Positions 35,138-43,684 of a stretch of 64,000 nucleotides of DNA are shown piece after piece (positions within the stretch are counted from its first letter, which is position 1; each line of letters starts with the position of its first letter). Under the pieces are notes generated by a model, which searched no databases, was not told where the DNA came from, and worked only from the letters and a program-made list of their open reading frames with translations. The stretch is from positions 1 to 64,000 of the forward strand of contig JAJONL010000013.1 in the NCBI GenBank assembly GCA_021323395.1, in the 5' to 3' direction. Both the position numbers and the translations under genes were made by a program. The stretch is from Nitrospira sp. (lineage in GTDB: Bacteria > Nitrospirota > Nitrospiria > Nitrospirales > Nitrospiraceae).

Positions 35138-36967
35138 ATGTGCGGCATTGTCGGTGTGTTGGATCACATGGAATCGCGCAAGGCCCGCCGGCTCCTGACG
35201 CGATTGCTGGCGACCATGGAAGCGCGCGGCCCCGATGGGGCGGGACAGTTTATCGAAGACAACATCCTCATGGGAATGAGGCGACTTGCGGTGATTGACG
35301 TGGCCGGCGGAGGGCAGCCGTTGTTCAGCCGCGATGGCAGGGTGGTGGCGTTCCAAAACGGCGAAATCTATAACCATGTCGAGCTTCGTCGTGAATTGGA
35401 ACGGCGTGGCGCTCAGTTCAGGACCCACAGTGATACGGAGGTCTTGGCTCATGGGTATGAGCAGTGGGGGATCGACGGTCTGTTGGCGAAGCTCGACGGG
35501 ATGTATGCCCTCGCGATTCTAGACCGACGGAATCAGGAACTGCATCTGGCGAGGGACCGCTTCGGCGAAAAGCCCTTGTATTACAGTACACAGACGGATC
35601 GATTTGCTTACAGCTCCAATACCAGAGCGTTGGCGATGTTACCATGGGTGGATATTGCTGTTGATAGCCAGAGCGTCGATCGATACCTGGCGCTCCATTA
35701 TGTGCCGGGACGCCGAACAATCCTGAAAGGCATTCAGCGCCTGTTGCCGGGAGAGCGGCTGACGGTCTGTCTGCGTTCTCGTAAGGTCAGCCACGAACGA
35801 TACTATTCCCACATCGTGAGCCCGATCGTAACGGTGGACAGCCGTCTGCTGCTTGAACGGATCGAGTCTGCGGTGACCAGCAGATTGGTCGCGGACGTTC
35901 CTGTCGGAGTCTTTTTGTCAGGGGGGGTCGATAGCTCGATCGTCGCGGCCCTCGCGGCGCAGCATCATCCTGCCATCGATACGTTTTCCATGGGGTTCAA
36001 GGAGGCGCGTTATGATGAATCTCCGCATGCCGAAGTGGTGGCGCGTGCGATCGGGTCATCGCATCACCATTTCACGTTCGACGAAGCGGCGTTCCACGAG
36101 TTGCTGCCGGCCGTGGTGGAAAACCTGGACGAGCCCCTCGGCGACCAGGCGTTGCTCCCGACCTATTGGTTGTGCCGGGAGGCGAAGCGGCATGTCAAGG
36201 TGGTCCTGTCGGGGGAAGGTGCCGATGAGTTGTTCGCCGGATATGACTATTACCGCACACTGTTGCCGCATCAGTCATGGTCGGCCCGGCTCAAAGGGTG
36301 TGCAGCGGGGCGAGGAACCCGTGCTGTCCTCCAACGTCTCTGTGACAATCCCTGGCCGGTGACGCCTTCGGGCTTTCCGCTCGTCATGGATTCAGAGGGA
36401 CGGCGGCGGCTGCTTGGTGCAGGACCGCGCGAGCCGGACCTCTGGGAAGAAAAGTTGGTTGCTCTGCTGGAAAGCGCCGAGAACCCCCTCCAGCGCGCAT
36501 CGCTTGCCGATATTCTGACGTGGCTGCCGGATGATCTTCTGGTCAAGCTCGATCGCATGGCGATGTCACATAGTCTGGAGGGGCGCGCACCATTCTTGTC
36601 GCCGGCGCTGGTCGACATGGCCATTCGGCTTCCCGCTGATCGCCGAATGACCGCGCAGCGGAGTAAGATCGCCCTCCGCGACGTCGCAGCCTTGTTGCTT
36701 CCGCGTGACATCGTCGAGCGGAGGAAGCACGGGTTCATTCTCCCAATGGGGAGGTGGCTGCAAGAATGGTTGAGACGAGTGGGCGGTCTTCGGACCTACT
36801 TCGAGCTCGGGCGTATCACACACTTTGACACAGGTGCCGCGGTGTCGCTCGTGGAACGAGAAATGGCCTCGGATCGTCCCAACGAGCGATTGCTTTTTTC
36901 TCTGGTTGTCTTGGCCGAGTGGCATCATGCATTTTTCAGACGAGTTGCTGCCGACCGCAGGTTCTAA
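35138..36967 (+). CDS. asnB: Asparagine synthetase (glutamine-hydrolysing), AsnB type
   Basis: 609 residues from the ATG at 35138, chosen because the class II amidotransferase needs Cys2 directly after Met (MCGIVGVL) and AGAGGGA lies upstream. N-terminal glutaminase domain: RGPDGAGQF, FQNGEIYNHVELR, HSDTEVLAHGYEQWG. The synthetase domain has the PP-loop LSGGVDSS, SGEGADELFAGYDYY, and LEGRAPFLSP. AsnB-like enzymes in glycan clusters often amidate uronic acids or a sugar precursor instead of making free asparagine; that is inference here. Confidence 0.9.
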   Translation: MCGIVGVLDHMESRKARRLLTRLLATMEARGPDGAGQFIEDNILMGMRRLAVIDVAGGGQPLFSRDGRVVAFQNGEIYNHVELRRELERRGAQFRTHSDTEVLAHGYEQWGIDGLLAKLDGMYALAILDRRNQELHLARDRFGEKPLYYSTQTDRFAYSSNTRALAMLPWVDIAVDSQSVDRYLALHYVPGRRTILKGIQRLLPGERLTVCLRSRKVSHERYYSHIVSPIVTVDSRLLLERIESAVTSRLVADVPVGVFLSGGVDSSIVAALAAQHHPAIDTFSMGFKEARYDESPHAEVVARAIGSSHHHFTFDEAAFHELLPAVVENLDEPLGDQALLPTYWLCREAKRHVKVVLSGEGADELFAGYDYYRTLLPHQSWSARLKGCAAGRGTRAVLQRLCDNPWPVTPSGFPLVMDSEGRRRLLGAGPREPDLWEEKLVALLESAENPLQRASLADILTWLPDDLLVKLDRMAMSHSLEGRAPFLSPALVDMAIRLPADRRMTAQRSKIALRDVAALLLPRDIVERRKHGFILPMGRWLQEWLRRVGGLRTYFELGRITHFDTGAAVSLVEREMASDRPNERLLFSLVVLAEWHHAFFRRVAADRRF

Positions 36968-37135
36968 CCGCTTTTCGCAATCAGCTCCGCTGCCAGACGA
37001 GGTCCTGTTCGCGCTGCCCCTCGTCGGAAACATCGAAAAACCTATCCTTGCCTGAGAACTCCGGTACTATTTGTTCATTCAGGATGGATCCGTAGCCCAC
37101 GGCCATTGTGACGCCACAGGGCAGAAACACGTGCA

Positions 37136-38275
37136 ATGACGGTCACGTATTTCTCAAAATGTTCCCTCATCGGTCCCAGTAGCCGATATCGCGCCTTCCA
37201 GTTCTTGCCTCATTTGCATGCCGACGGAATCAACTGCGCCGTTGATGCGCTGTTCGATGATACCTACTTCAGCATTCTGGCCGTGCGGCCATCGGCGATT
37301 AGGCTGATACTGAAAATTCCCTATGTGCTCGCTCGCTTCATGAAGAGGCTCCGGTCGCTTGTGACCTTGGGCGGGTGCGATCTCATCGTCATCGAGGGAC
37401 AACTGTTTCCATATCTGCCTCTTTTGGCTGAGCGTCTCTTGCGATGGTGCCGCTATCGGGTGGTGGTCGAGATGGACGATGCGATTTACCTCACCCGCGG
37501 ACATGAGAAAAAGATGCCTGCATTGCTTGCGATGGCGACGGGAGTCATCGTTGGAAATGAACAGCTGGCGTCCTATGCGAGACAGTTTTCGTCACGAGTC
37601 CGGATCGTGCCGACGGTGGTGGATACCGACCGATTCGTCCCAAGCCGGCCATCTGCCACCGGCTCGCCCCTGCAGCCCGCTGAAACGGTGACACTCGTGT
37701 GGATGGGGCTGGCCTACAATCTGAAATATTTGGATGTGCTGGCGCCGGCCCTGCGCGCGCTTCAATCCCGGTTCCATCTCACGCTTCGAGTGGTGTGTTC
37801 GCAGCGTCCCCATATGCCAGGGATCAACATGGAGTTCAGGCCCTGGTCGATAGAACGCGAGGTGCCCGATCTGCAGGATGCATCGATCGGTGTGATGCCG
37901 CTGGAAGACACAGAATGGGCACGAGGTAAGTGCGGGCTGAAACTCCTTCAGTATATGGCCGTCGGGGTGCCGGCCGTCGCTTCCCCAGTCGGAGTGAATC
38001 GCGCCATCATCGAAACCGGGCACAACGGGTTTCTCGCCTCCACTGAGCAGGAGTGGTATGACCACCTCGAGTCGCTCTGTCGGCAGCCTCAGTTGCGTCT
38101 GCAGATGGGCCGGGCCGGACGGCGGACGGTGGAGGAGCGGTATTCCTTGGCGGTCTGGGGTCCTCGGTTGGCCGAGGTGTACCGAACGTTCATTCAAAGC
38201 GAGCCGGTCCAGGCGAATGGCCACCGCGGCCATAGCCCCATGGCTGGCACTGGTCGTTCGGCAAACATCCGATGA
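37136..38275 (+). CDS. GT4-family glycosyltransferase
   Basis: 379 residues. GT-B fold. N-terminal motif SLIGPSSRYRAFQFLPHLHADGI is seen in GT4 enzymes of polysaccharide loci. The C-terminal domain has LVWMGLAYNLKYLDVLAPAL, IGVMPLEDTEWARGKCGLKLLQYMAVGVPAVASPVGVNRAII. The E-x7-E motif is replaced by the KCGLKLLQYMAVG form, known for part of the family. It transfers a nucleotide-sugar to the growing glycan in the cytoplasm. The end overlaps the WecA-like gene by 4 nt. A gap of about 170 bp before it has no other gene. Confidence 0.83.
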   Translation: MTVTYFSKCSLIGPSSRYRAFQFLPHLHADGINCAVDALFDDTYFSILAVRPSAIRLILKIPYVLARFMKRLRSLVTLGGCDLIVIEGQLFPYLPLLAERLLRWCRYRVVVEMDDAIYLTRGHEKKMPALLAMATGVIVGNEQLASYARQFSSRVRIVPTVVDTDRFVPSRPSATGSPLQPAETVTLVWMGLAYNLKYLDVLAPALRALQSRFHLTLRVVCSQRPHMPGINMEFRPWSIEREVPDLQDASIGVMPLEDTEWARGKCGLKLLQYMAVGVPAVASPVGVNRAIIETGHNGFLASTEQEWYDHLESLCRQPQLRLQMGRAGRRTVEERYSLAVWGPRLAEVYRTFIQSEPVQANGHRGHSPMAGTGRSANIR

Positions 38276-39327
38276 TTCTCCTCACCCTGACGTTTGTGAT
38301 GGCCGCACTCCTGTCAATGTATGGTGTGCCGATTGCGCGCCGCGCCGCATTGAAGTTCGGCATTGTGGATAAGCCGGATGGGCGGCTGAAGCATCAGCGA
38401 GAGCCGGTTCCCTATCTTGGCGGTGTCGCCATCTATCTCGCCTTTCTTGTGAGTTTGGTCTTCACGTTCGAGTTCCGTCACGACGTACTAGGTATCGTCC
38501 TCGCAGGAACCCTCATTGTCATGTTGGGGTTGATCGACGATTTTGGCGTCTTATCGCCAGGGACAAAATTGGCGGGACAGTTTCTCGCGGTCTTCGTGTT
38601 GATCAAGAGCGGGATACGTATTGAGATCGCTTCGCTCCCGGATTGGATCGATATTGCGCTGACGGTATTTTGGATGATCGGCATCATCAACGCCTTCAAT
38701 CTCTTGGACATCATGGATGGGTTGTCGGCCGGAGTCGGCGTCATCAGCGCAGCCTTCCTCTGTGCGGTGGCTATCCTGAATGGGGATCAGACTATCGCCT
38801 TCATGCTCGCGGCGCTCATGGGGAGCCTGCTGGGATTCCTTCGCTACAATTGGCGGCCGGCTTCGATCTACATGGGGGATTCCGGCGCCATGTTTATCGG
38901 GCTGATGCTCGGAGCGCTGTCCATGATCGGCAAATACACGGAAGGTCATTCCGTGTCGCTTCTGACGCCCGTCTTGATCCTGGGGATGCCGATTTTCGAC
39001 ACCCTGTTCGTCATGTACATCCGATTTTTGCGAGGGTTGCCGGTATTTCTCGGTAGCCCTGACCATATGGCGATTCGCTTGCGCCATTGGGGCTTGTCGG
39101 TCCCGCAAGTCGTGGTGATCAGTTACCTCGGCGCCGCTCTGCTTGGTGGTGTCGGTCTTCTGGTCATGGCTGTGCCTCAGGATCTGGCCGTCATCTTGAG
39201 CGGAGTAACGATGGCCGGTCTGGCTATAGCCGCGGTGGCGTTGGCTCGACTCAATGTGTCCGGCGGAATTCCCGAATTGAATGGTGAGGCGGCAACCCGC
39301 CCAGTCGAAAGGACCGGCGCGTTATGA
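38272..39327 (+). CDS. WecA/TagO-like undecaprenyl-phosphate sugar-1-phosphate transferase
   Basis: 351 residues, about 11 transmembrane helices. Signatures of the MraY/WecA family: VDKPDGRLKHQREPVPYLGG (N-terminal), GLIDDFGVLSPGTKL (DD pair), NAFNLLDIMDGLSAG, YMGDSGAMFIGLMLGAL and SPDHMAIRLRHWG (HxAxRL). It moves a HexNAc-1-phosphate from UDP-sugar to undecaprenyl phosphate, the first membrane step of glycan assembly. It is coupled by ATGA on both sides to a glycosyltransferase and an oxidoreductase. Confidence 0.9.
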   Translation: MILLTLTFVMAALLSMYGVPIARRAALKFGIVDKPDGRLKHQREPVPYLGGVAIYLAFLVSLVFTFEFRHDVLGIVLAGTLIVMLGLIDDFGVLSPGTKLAGQFLAVFVLIKSGIRIEIASLPDWIDIALTVFWMIGIINAFNLLDIMDGLSAGVGVISAAFLCAVAILNGDQTIAFMLAALMGSLLGFLRYNWRPASIYMGDSGAMFIGLMLGALSMIGKYTEGHSVSLLTPVLILGMPIFDTLFVMYIRFLRGLPVFLGSPDHMAIRLRHWGLSVPQVVVISYLGAALLGGVGLLVMAVPQDLAVILSGVTMAGLAIAAVALARLNVSGGIPELNGEAATRPVERTGAL

Positions 39328-40634
39328 TTTTGATCGTCGGGGCTGGTTTAGCGGGACTGAGCACGGCCCATCATTTACGCGGGGTGCCGTACAAGATTTT
39401 AGAGCGCGAGCGCGAGGTCGGCGGGCTCTGTCGTTCCTATGTCAAAGACGGCTTTACGTTCGACTACACCGGACATCTTCTTCACTTTCGTCAAACGGCG
39501 ATCAAAGCGCTGGTAGAGACCTTGCTCCCAACTCAATTGAAACGCCATGCGCGCAAATCCTACATCTACTCGCATGACACCTATACGGAGTATCCGTTCC
39601 AGGTCAATACGCACGGCCTTCCGCCAGAAGTCGTGCGCGAATGTTTGTTGGGTTTTATCGCCACCCTGTCGAATCCATCCACCAACCAGCAAACTGACAA
39701 TCGGTCGTTCAAGCAGTGGATCCTGGATAGTCTGGGCGAGGGCATTGCGAAACATTTCATGGTGCCCTTCAATGAAAAACTCTGGCAGGTGCCTTTGGAT
39801 GAACTGACCTCCGACTGGGTGTCCTGGCTGGTGCCGAAGCCAGATGTGAAAGACGTGGTTAACGGCGCGTTGGGCATTAAGGACAAGGCGTTCGGTTATA
39901 ACCCGTCCTTCCTCTATCCCGCCACCGGAGGGATCAAGGTGTTGCCGGAAGCGTTCCTTCCATCTATCGAGAAACCGTCCTACGATTCCGAACTCGTGGA
40001 AATCGAGACGGGTAGACGCCGCGCGATTTTCCGCAGTTCCCAGGGCGAACGAACGGAGGAGTATGAGCGGCTCGTTTCGACGATTCCCTTGCCCGACTTG
40101 GTCCGGCGTTGCGTGGATCTTCCGGGGTCAATGCGAGAGCTGGCGTCATCGCTGCGATGGGTATCCGTTTCTAACGTGAACTTGGCCGTCGGCCGCGAAC
40201 ATATTTCCGACAAACATTGGCTGTACTTCCCCGAACATCGGTATCCGTTTTATCGAGCGGGGTTTCCCATGAACTTCTCTCCCGCCATGGGACCGCCCGG
40301 ATGCAGTTCCCTGTATGTCGAGATCTCCCACCAGCCGACGGAACGGGAGCCCGATGCCCTGTTGATCGAGCGCGCCCGAAAGGGATTGGAACAGGCCGGT
40401 GTGTTGCGTCGCGCCGATGAGTTGGTCATGGCCGATGTGAAGGATCTCCATTATGCCTACGTCCTTTTTGACCGGCATCGCGGTCGTGCAGTGAAAGAGC
40501 TGCTGGCCGAGTTAGAGCGACGCGGCATAAGCTCGGTCGGGCGGTACGGGTTGTGGGAGCACACCTCGATGGAGGATGCGATTGCCCAAGGGCAACAGGT
40601 CGCGGCGCGCTTGCGGATGAAGGTCGCGGCTTGA
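39324..40634 (+). CDS. FAD-dependent oxidoreductase (amine oxidase/protoporphyrinogen oxidase-like)
   Basis: 436 residues. N-terminal FAD Rossmann motif ILIVGAGLAGLSTAHHL with acidic ILEREREVGGLCRS, then FDYTGHLLHF. The core has FMVPFNEKLWQVPLDELTSDWV and ATGGIKVLPEAF; the end DLHYAYVLFDRHRGRAV...SSVGRYGLWEHTSMEDA is typical of the NAD(P)-binding Rossmann-like NAD_binding_8 proteins found in glycan clusters. These resemble UDP-galactopyranose mutase in part but lack proof of that activity. It probably alters a sugar or lipid carrier; the substrate is unknown. Confidence 0.8.
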   Translation: MILIVGAGLAGLSTAHHLRGVPYKILEREREVGGLCRSYVKDGFTFDYTGHLLHFRQTAIKALVETLLPTQLKRHARKSYIYSHDTYTEYPFQVNTHGLPPEVVRECLLGFIATLSNPSTNQQTDNRSFKQWILDSLGEGIAKHFMVPFNEKLWQVPLDELTSDWVSWLVPKPDVKDVVNGALGIKDKAFGYNPSFLYPATGGIKVLPEAFLPSIEKPSYDSELVEIETGRRRAIFRSSQGERTEEYERLVSTIPLPDLVRRCVDLPGSMRELASSLRWVSVSNVNLAVGREHISDKHWLYFPEHRYPFYRAGFPMNFSPAMGPPGCSSLYVEISHQPTEREPDALLIERARKGLEQAGVLRRADELVMADVKDLHYAYVLFDRHRGRAVKELLAELERRGISSVGRYGLWEHTSMEDAIAQGQQVAARLRMKVAA

Positions 40635-40646
40635 GCACTCCATTGT

Positions 40647-41858
40647 ATGGATACCGTCTGTCACGTCATTACAAAACTCGAATTGGGCGGCGCGCAGGAA
40701 GTCGCCATGCGAGTCGTGGCGCGTCTGGACCGTGGCCGATTCAGGCCGGTATTGATCGCAGGACCCGGGGGCTTGTTGACCGAAGAAGCGCGTGCGCTGG
40801 AAGGAATCGACGTTCGTATCGTCCCTTCGCTTTTGCGCGAGGTCCATCCGCTGAAAGACTTGCGTGCTCTCTGGGAGCTGACCTGCCTGTTTCGGCTGTT
40901 ACGGCCGAAGATTGTGCACACCCATAGTTCGAAAGCTGGTATAGTGGCGCGGCTCGCAGCCTGGCTTGCGGGCGTTCCCTGTATCCTGCATACCATTCAT
41001 GGATACGGCGTGACCCCTGCGCAGCCCTTCTGGCTGAGGCGCATGTTGATCGCGCTCGAATGGGCCGTCGGATGGGTCACGACGCATTGGATTGCGGTGT
41101 CCCAGGTGGATCGCCTCCAGGGGATAGAGTGGGGACTGTTTTCCGCTTCGAAGGTTTCAGTGGTACGGCCGGGTATCGATCCGGCGCCGTTCGCCGCCCG
41201 CATCGATCCGGCGGAACGGGAACGTCTTCGCGCCATGCTGGGAGTGGGACCTGATCATCTGCTGGTGGGAACGGTTGCGTGTTTGAAACCACAGAAATCT
41301 CCCGAGGATTTTATTCGCGTGGCGGCGCGCGTGTGTCAGCGACTTCCGAAGGCGAGATGTGTCCTGGTCGGCGACGGGACGATGCGTCCGCAGATCGAGG
41401 CTGCGTTAAGGGCGGCAGGACTCCAGGAGCGTGTTATCCTGCTCGGCTGGCGTCGCGATGTCGCGGCCCTCTTGAAAGCCTTCGATGTGTTCGTATTGAC
41501 CTCCCTCTGGGAAGGATTGCCTTGCGTGCTTCTGGAGGCCAGAGCCAGCCGGATTCCGATCGTAGCGACGCGCGTGGGCGGTGCTGCGGAGGCGATCACT
41601 GAGCAGGCGCAGGGGACATTGCACCAGCCTGGAGATGTTCAGGCCATGGCCGACCGAATTTGTCAGGTGCTCGAAGACGAACGGTATCGCGCGCAGCTTC
41701 GGATGAGGTCAGAAGAATTTCCCGAAGAATTTACGATTCAGGAGACGGTCAAACAGTATCAGTCTCTGTACACATATTTCCCTCGGGCCATGCGTTCGAC
41801 CCCGGACGTCATGCGCCCGCACGTGAATTGCCGGGGGGTTGAACGGGAGGAACGATGA
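40647..41858 (+). CDS. GT4-family glycosyltransferase
   Basis: 403 residues, GT-B fold. N-terminal glycine-rich loop HVITKLELGGAQEVAMRV, then VHTHSSKAGIVARLAA and HTIHGYG. C-terminal donor domain: VGTVACLKPQKSPEDFI (the Lys-containing donor motif), LVGDGTMRPQIEAAL, LGWRRDVAALLKAFDVFVLTSLWEGLPCVLLEA with E-x7-E. Compared with the 973-residue protein upstream this domain is complete. It overlaps the DegT gene by 4 nt. Confidence 0.88.
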   Translation: MDTVCHVITKLELGGAQEVAMRVVARLDRGRFRPVLIAGPGGLLTEEARALEGIDVRIVPSLLREVHPLKDLRALWELTCLFRLLRPKIVHTHSSKAGIVARLAAWLAGVPCILHTIHGYGVTPAQPFWLRRMLIALEWAVGWVTTHWIAVSQVDRLQGIEWGLFSASKVSVVRPGIDPAPFAARIDPAERERLRAMLGVGPDHLLVGTVACLKPQKSPEDFIRVAARVCQRLPKARCVLVGDGTMRPQIEAALRAAGLQERVILLGWRRDVAALLKAFDVFVLTSLWEGLPCVLLEARASRIPIVATRVGGAAEAITEQAQGTLHQPGDVQAMADRICQVLEDERYRAQLRMRSEEFPEEFTIQETVKQYQSLYTYFPRAMRSTPDVMRPHVNCRGVEREER

Positions 41859-42973
41859 ATATTCCGCTGCTCGATCTGAAGACCCAGTATCAATCGATGC
41901 GCAGTGAAATTCTGGCTGCGATTGAAGCCACGTGTGATGAGCAAGGGTTTATCCTGGGTCCGCGTGTCGTAGCCCTGGAGCAGGCCGTTGCCAAATACGT
42001 CGGCAGCACGCATGGAGTCGGCGTGGCTTCCGGGAGTGATGCGCTGCTGCTGGCCCTGATGGCGTTGGGAGTCAAAGCCGGCGACGAGGTCGTCACCGTG
42101 CCATTCACCTTCTTTGCGACGGCCGGCGCTATTTCACGATTGGGAGCCAAGCCGGTATTCATCGATATCCTTCCGGATACGTACAATATGGACCCGGCGC
42201 TTCTGGAACAGGCCGTGACAGCGCGGACGAAGGCGATTATCCCCGTGCACCTCTTCGGTCAGTGTGCGGACATGGAAACGATTAACGAGATTGCGCATCG
42301 ACGGAGGGCCGGTGTCATCGAGGATGCCTGCCAGGCCATCGGCGCAGGACGCCATGGTCGGCGCGCCGGTGTGTTGGGCGATCTGGCCTGCTTCAGCTTC
42401 TTCCCCTCGAAGAACCTGGGCGGGTTCGGCGATGCCGGCATGGTGACGACGAACGATCAGACTCTGGCCGAGTCGGTCGCCATGTTACGGGTGCACGGGA
42501 GCCGCGTGCGTTACGTCCATGAAGCGATCGGCATCAACAGTCGGCTCGATGCCTTGCAGGCGGCGATCTTGCTGGTGAAACTGAAGCGGTTGGATCAGTG
42601 GGCGGAAGCCCGCCGACGCAACGCCGCACGTTATGGGCAATTGTTCCAGGACGAGAAGTTGCTGGATCGCGTCAGCTTGCCGGTGGTAGACGCCGGCAAC
42701 CACCATGTGTTCAATCAATTCACGCTCCGGGTCCAGAAGCGTGATGAATTGCGAGCTTTTTTGAAGGATCACGGAGTCGGGACTGAGGTCTACTATCCGC
42801 GGCCTCTGCATTTACAGAATTGTTATCGTGAGTTGGGGTATGAGAAGGGCGCATTTCCCCACTCGGAACGGGCGGTGGAAGAGGTGCTGTCGATTCCCAT
42901 CTATGCGGAATTGACGGACGAGCAGCTGCAGTACGTGGTACATACCATTGCGGCCTTCTATCGCCGGCATTGA
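41855..42973 (+). CDS. DegT/DnrJ/EryC1 sugar aminotransferase
   Basis: 372 residues. Sugar-aminotransferase fold-type I: IPLLDLKTQY, FILGPRVVALEQAVAKYVG, GVASGSDALLLALMALG, VPFTFFATAGAI, PVHLFGQCADM, EDACQAIGA, and FFPSKNLGGFGDAG with PLP lysine K186. It converts a keto-sugar nucleotide into an amino sugar using glutamate. VGSTHGVGVASGSDALLLAL is close to the WlbE/PseC-like 3- or 4-aminotransferases. This is the last gene of the coupled run. Exact sugar unknown. Confidence 0.9.
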   Translation: MNIPLLDLKTQYQSMRSEILAAIEATCDEQGFILGPRVVALEQAVAKYVGSTHGVGVASGSDALLLALMALGVKAGDEVVTVPFTFFATAGAISRLGAKPVFIDILPDTYNMDPALLEQAVTARTKAIIPVHLFGQCADMETINEIAHRRRAGVIEDACQAIGAGRHGRRAGVLGDLACFSFFPSKNLGGFGDAGMVTTNDQTLAESVAMLRVHGSRVRYVHEAIGINSRLDALQAAILLVKLKRLDQWAEARRRNAARYGQLFQDEKLLDRVSLPVVDAGNHHVFNQFTLRVQKRDELRAFLKDHGVGTEVYYPRPLHLQNCYRELGYEKGAFPHSERAVEEVLSIPIYAELTDEQLQYVVHTIAAFYRRH

Positions 42974-43684
42974 CCGAATGGCTGCCCACTGAACGCATGT
43001 CTCCCAAGTTCTCCACTATCCACATCGTCATCTGACCGGCGAGCTTTTCTGTCTCCGGTCCGTCGGACTCTCTAAGTTCGCCAATGTGGCGCTTCACCCA
43101 TGTGAGGCGCGCCCGCGCACCGTTCGTCTCCCTCATTAGCAGGATGCGAGAACGCCGCTGGCGGTCTTTTTCCGCGTCCTGCTAGGACACTGAGCGGCTC
43201 CCCGGCTCGCGCCCGTCCGCAGACATGACGCTCATTCTTCTTCGCGTCGCAGACCTCGCTGCGGCCTTGCCTGGGACAGGGCGCGTCTTTGACGCGCCGG
43301 AGTCGGGCGGGTAAGAAGATCGCCTTTTTGCGCATCCTGCGGGCTATTCTGACACCGACAGGGCAGCTGAACTGATCGCGGCGTATTACGCAATGATCGA
43401 GTTTTTCCGCAGCCTGGTAGAGCTGGAAGACTCAGGACGGTCGTCGAAGCCATGACAAGCGGCGAATCGCACCCATGTTCATCTCTGAACAACGGAAAGG
43501 CTATGACCTACACCAAAACTGAGGTGGGAAATGTACGTGTGATCGCCACCTGGTCGCGCAGACAGGGTGTTTAGGCAACGGGCAGGGACTTCGGTTCTTT
43601 CCGCCCCCTCAAAACCATCTGCTCCTCTTGAGGGCATAGGGATTGCTTCTACTTAGAGAAGAGAAAGGAAGCGTCGTAAAAAAT
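42974..43684. other. Long intergenic region with repeats
   Basis: About 710 bp with no supported gene; open frames here are poor in family features. The first 160 bp contain a GCGCTTCACCC..GTGAGGCGC hairpin near 43090-43111. The repeat block 43138-43345 is described separately. From 43346 to 43684 I see nothing but a purine-rich stretch before the kinase start. Confidence 0.6.
43138..43345. repeat. Composite intergenic repeat, related to 62354-62592
   Basis: A hairpin unit at 43138-43183 has arms AGCAGGATGCG and CGCGTCCTGCT. Its inside, read on the minus strand, contains ACCGCCAGCGGCGTTCTCGC, very close to the text near 62371 (TCGCCAGCGGCGTTCTCGC). A second unit ends at 43327-43340 with GCGCATCCTGC. 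It includes a GGCGCGTC/GACGCGCC stem-loop (43280-43298), the motif GGGCGGGTAAGAA shared with 62517, and GCTGCGGCCTTGCC. No ORF in it is credible. Confidence 0.7.

Noticed and set aside
43072-43335. An 87-codon minus-strand frame in the intergenic repeat
   Set aside because: It lies within the repeat block and has the Arg/Gly-rich composition of a spurious translation.
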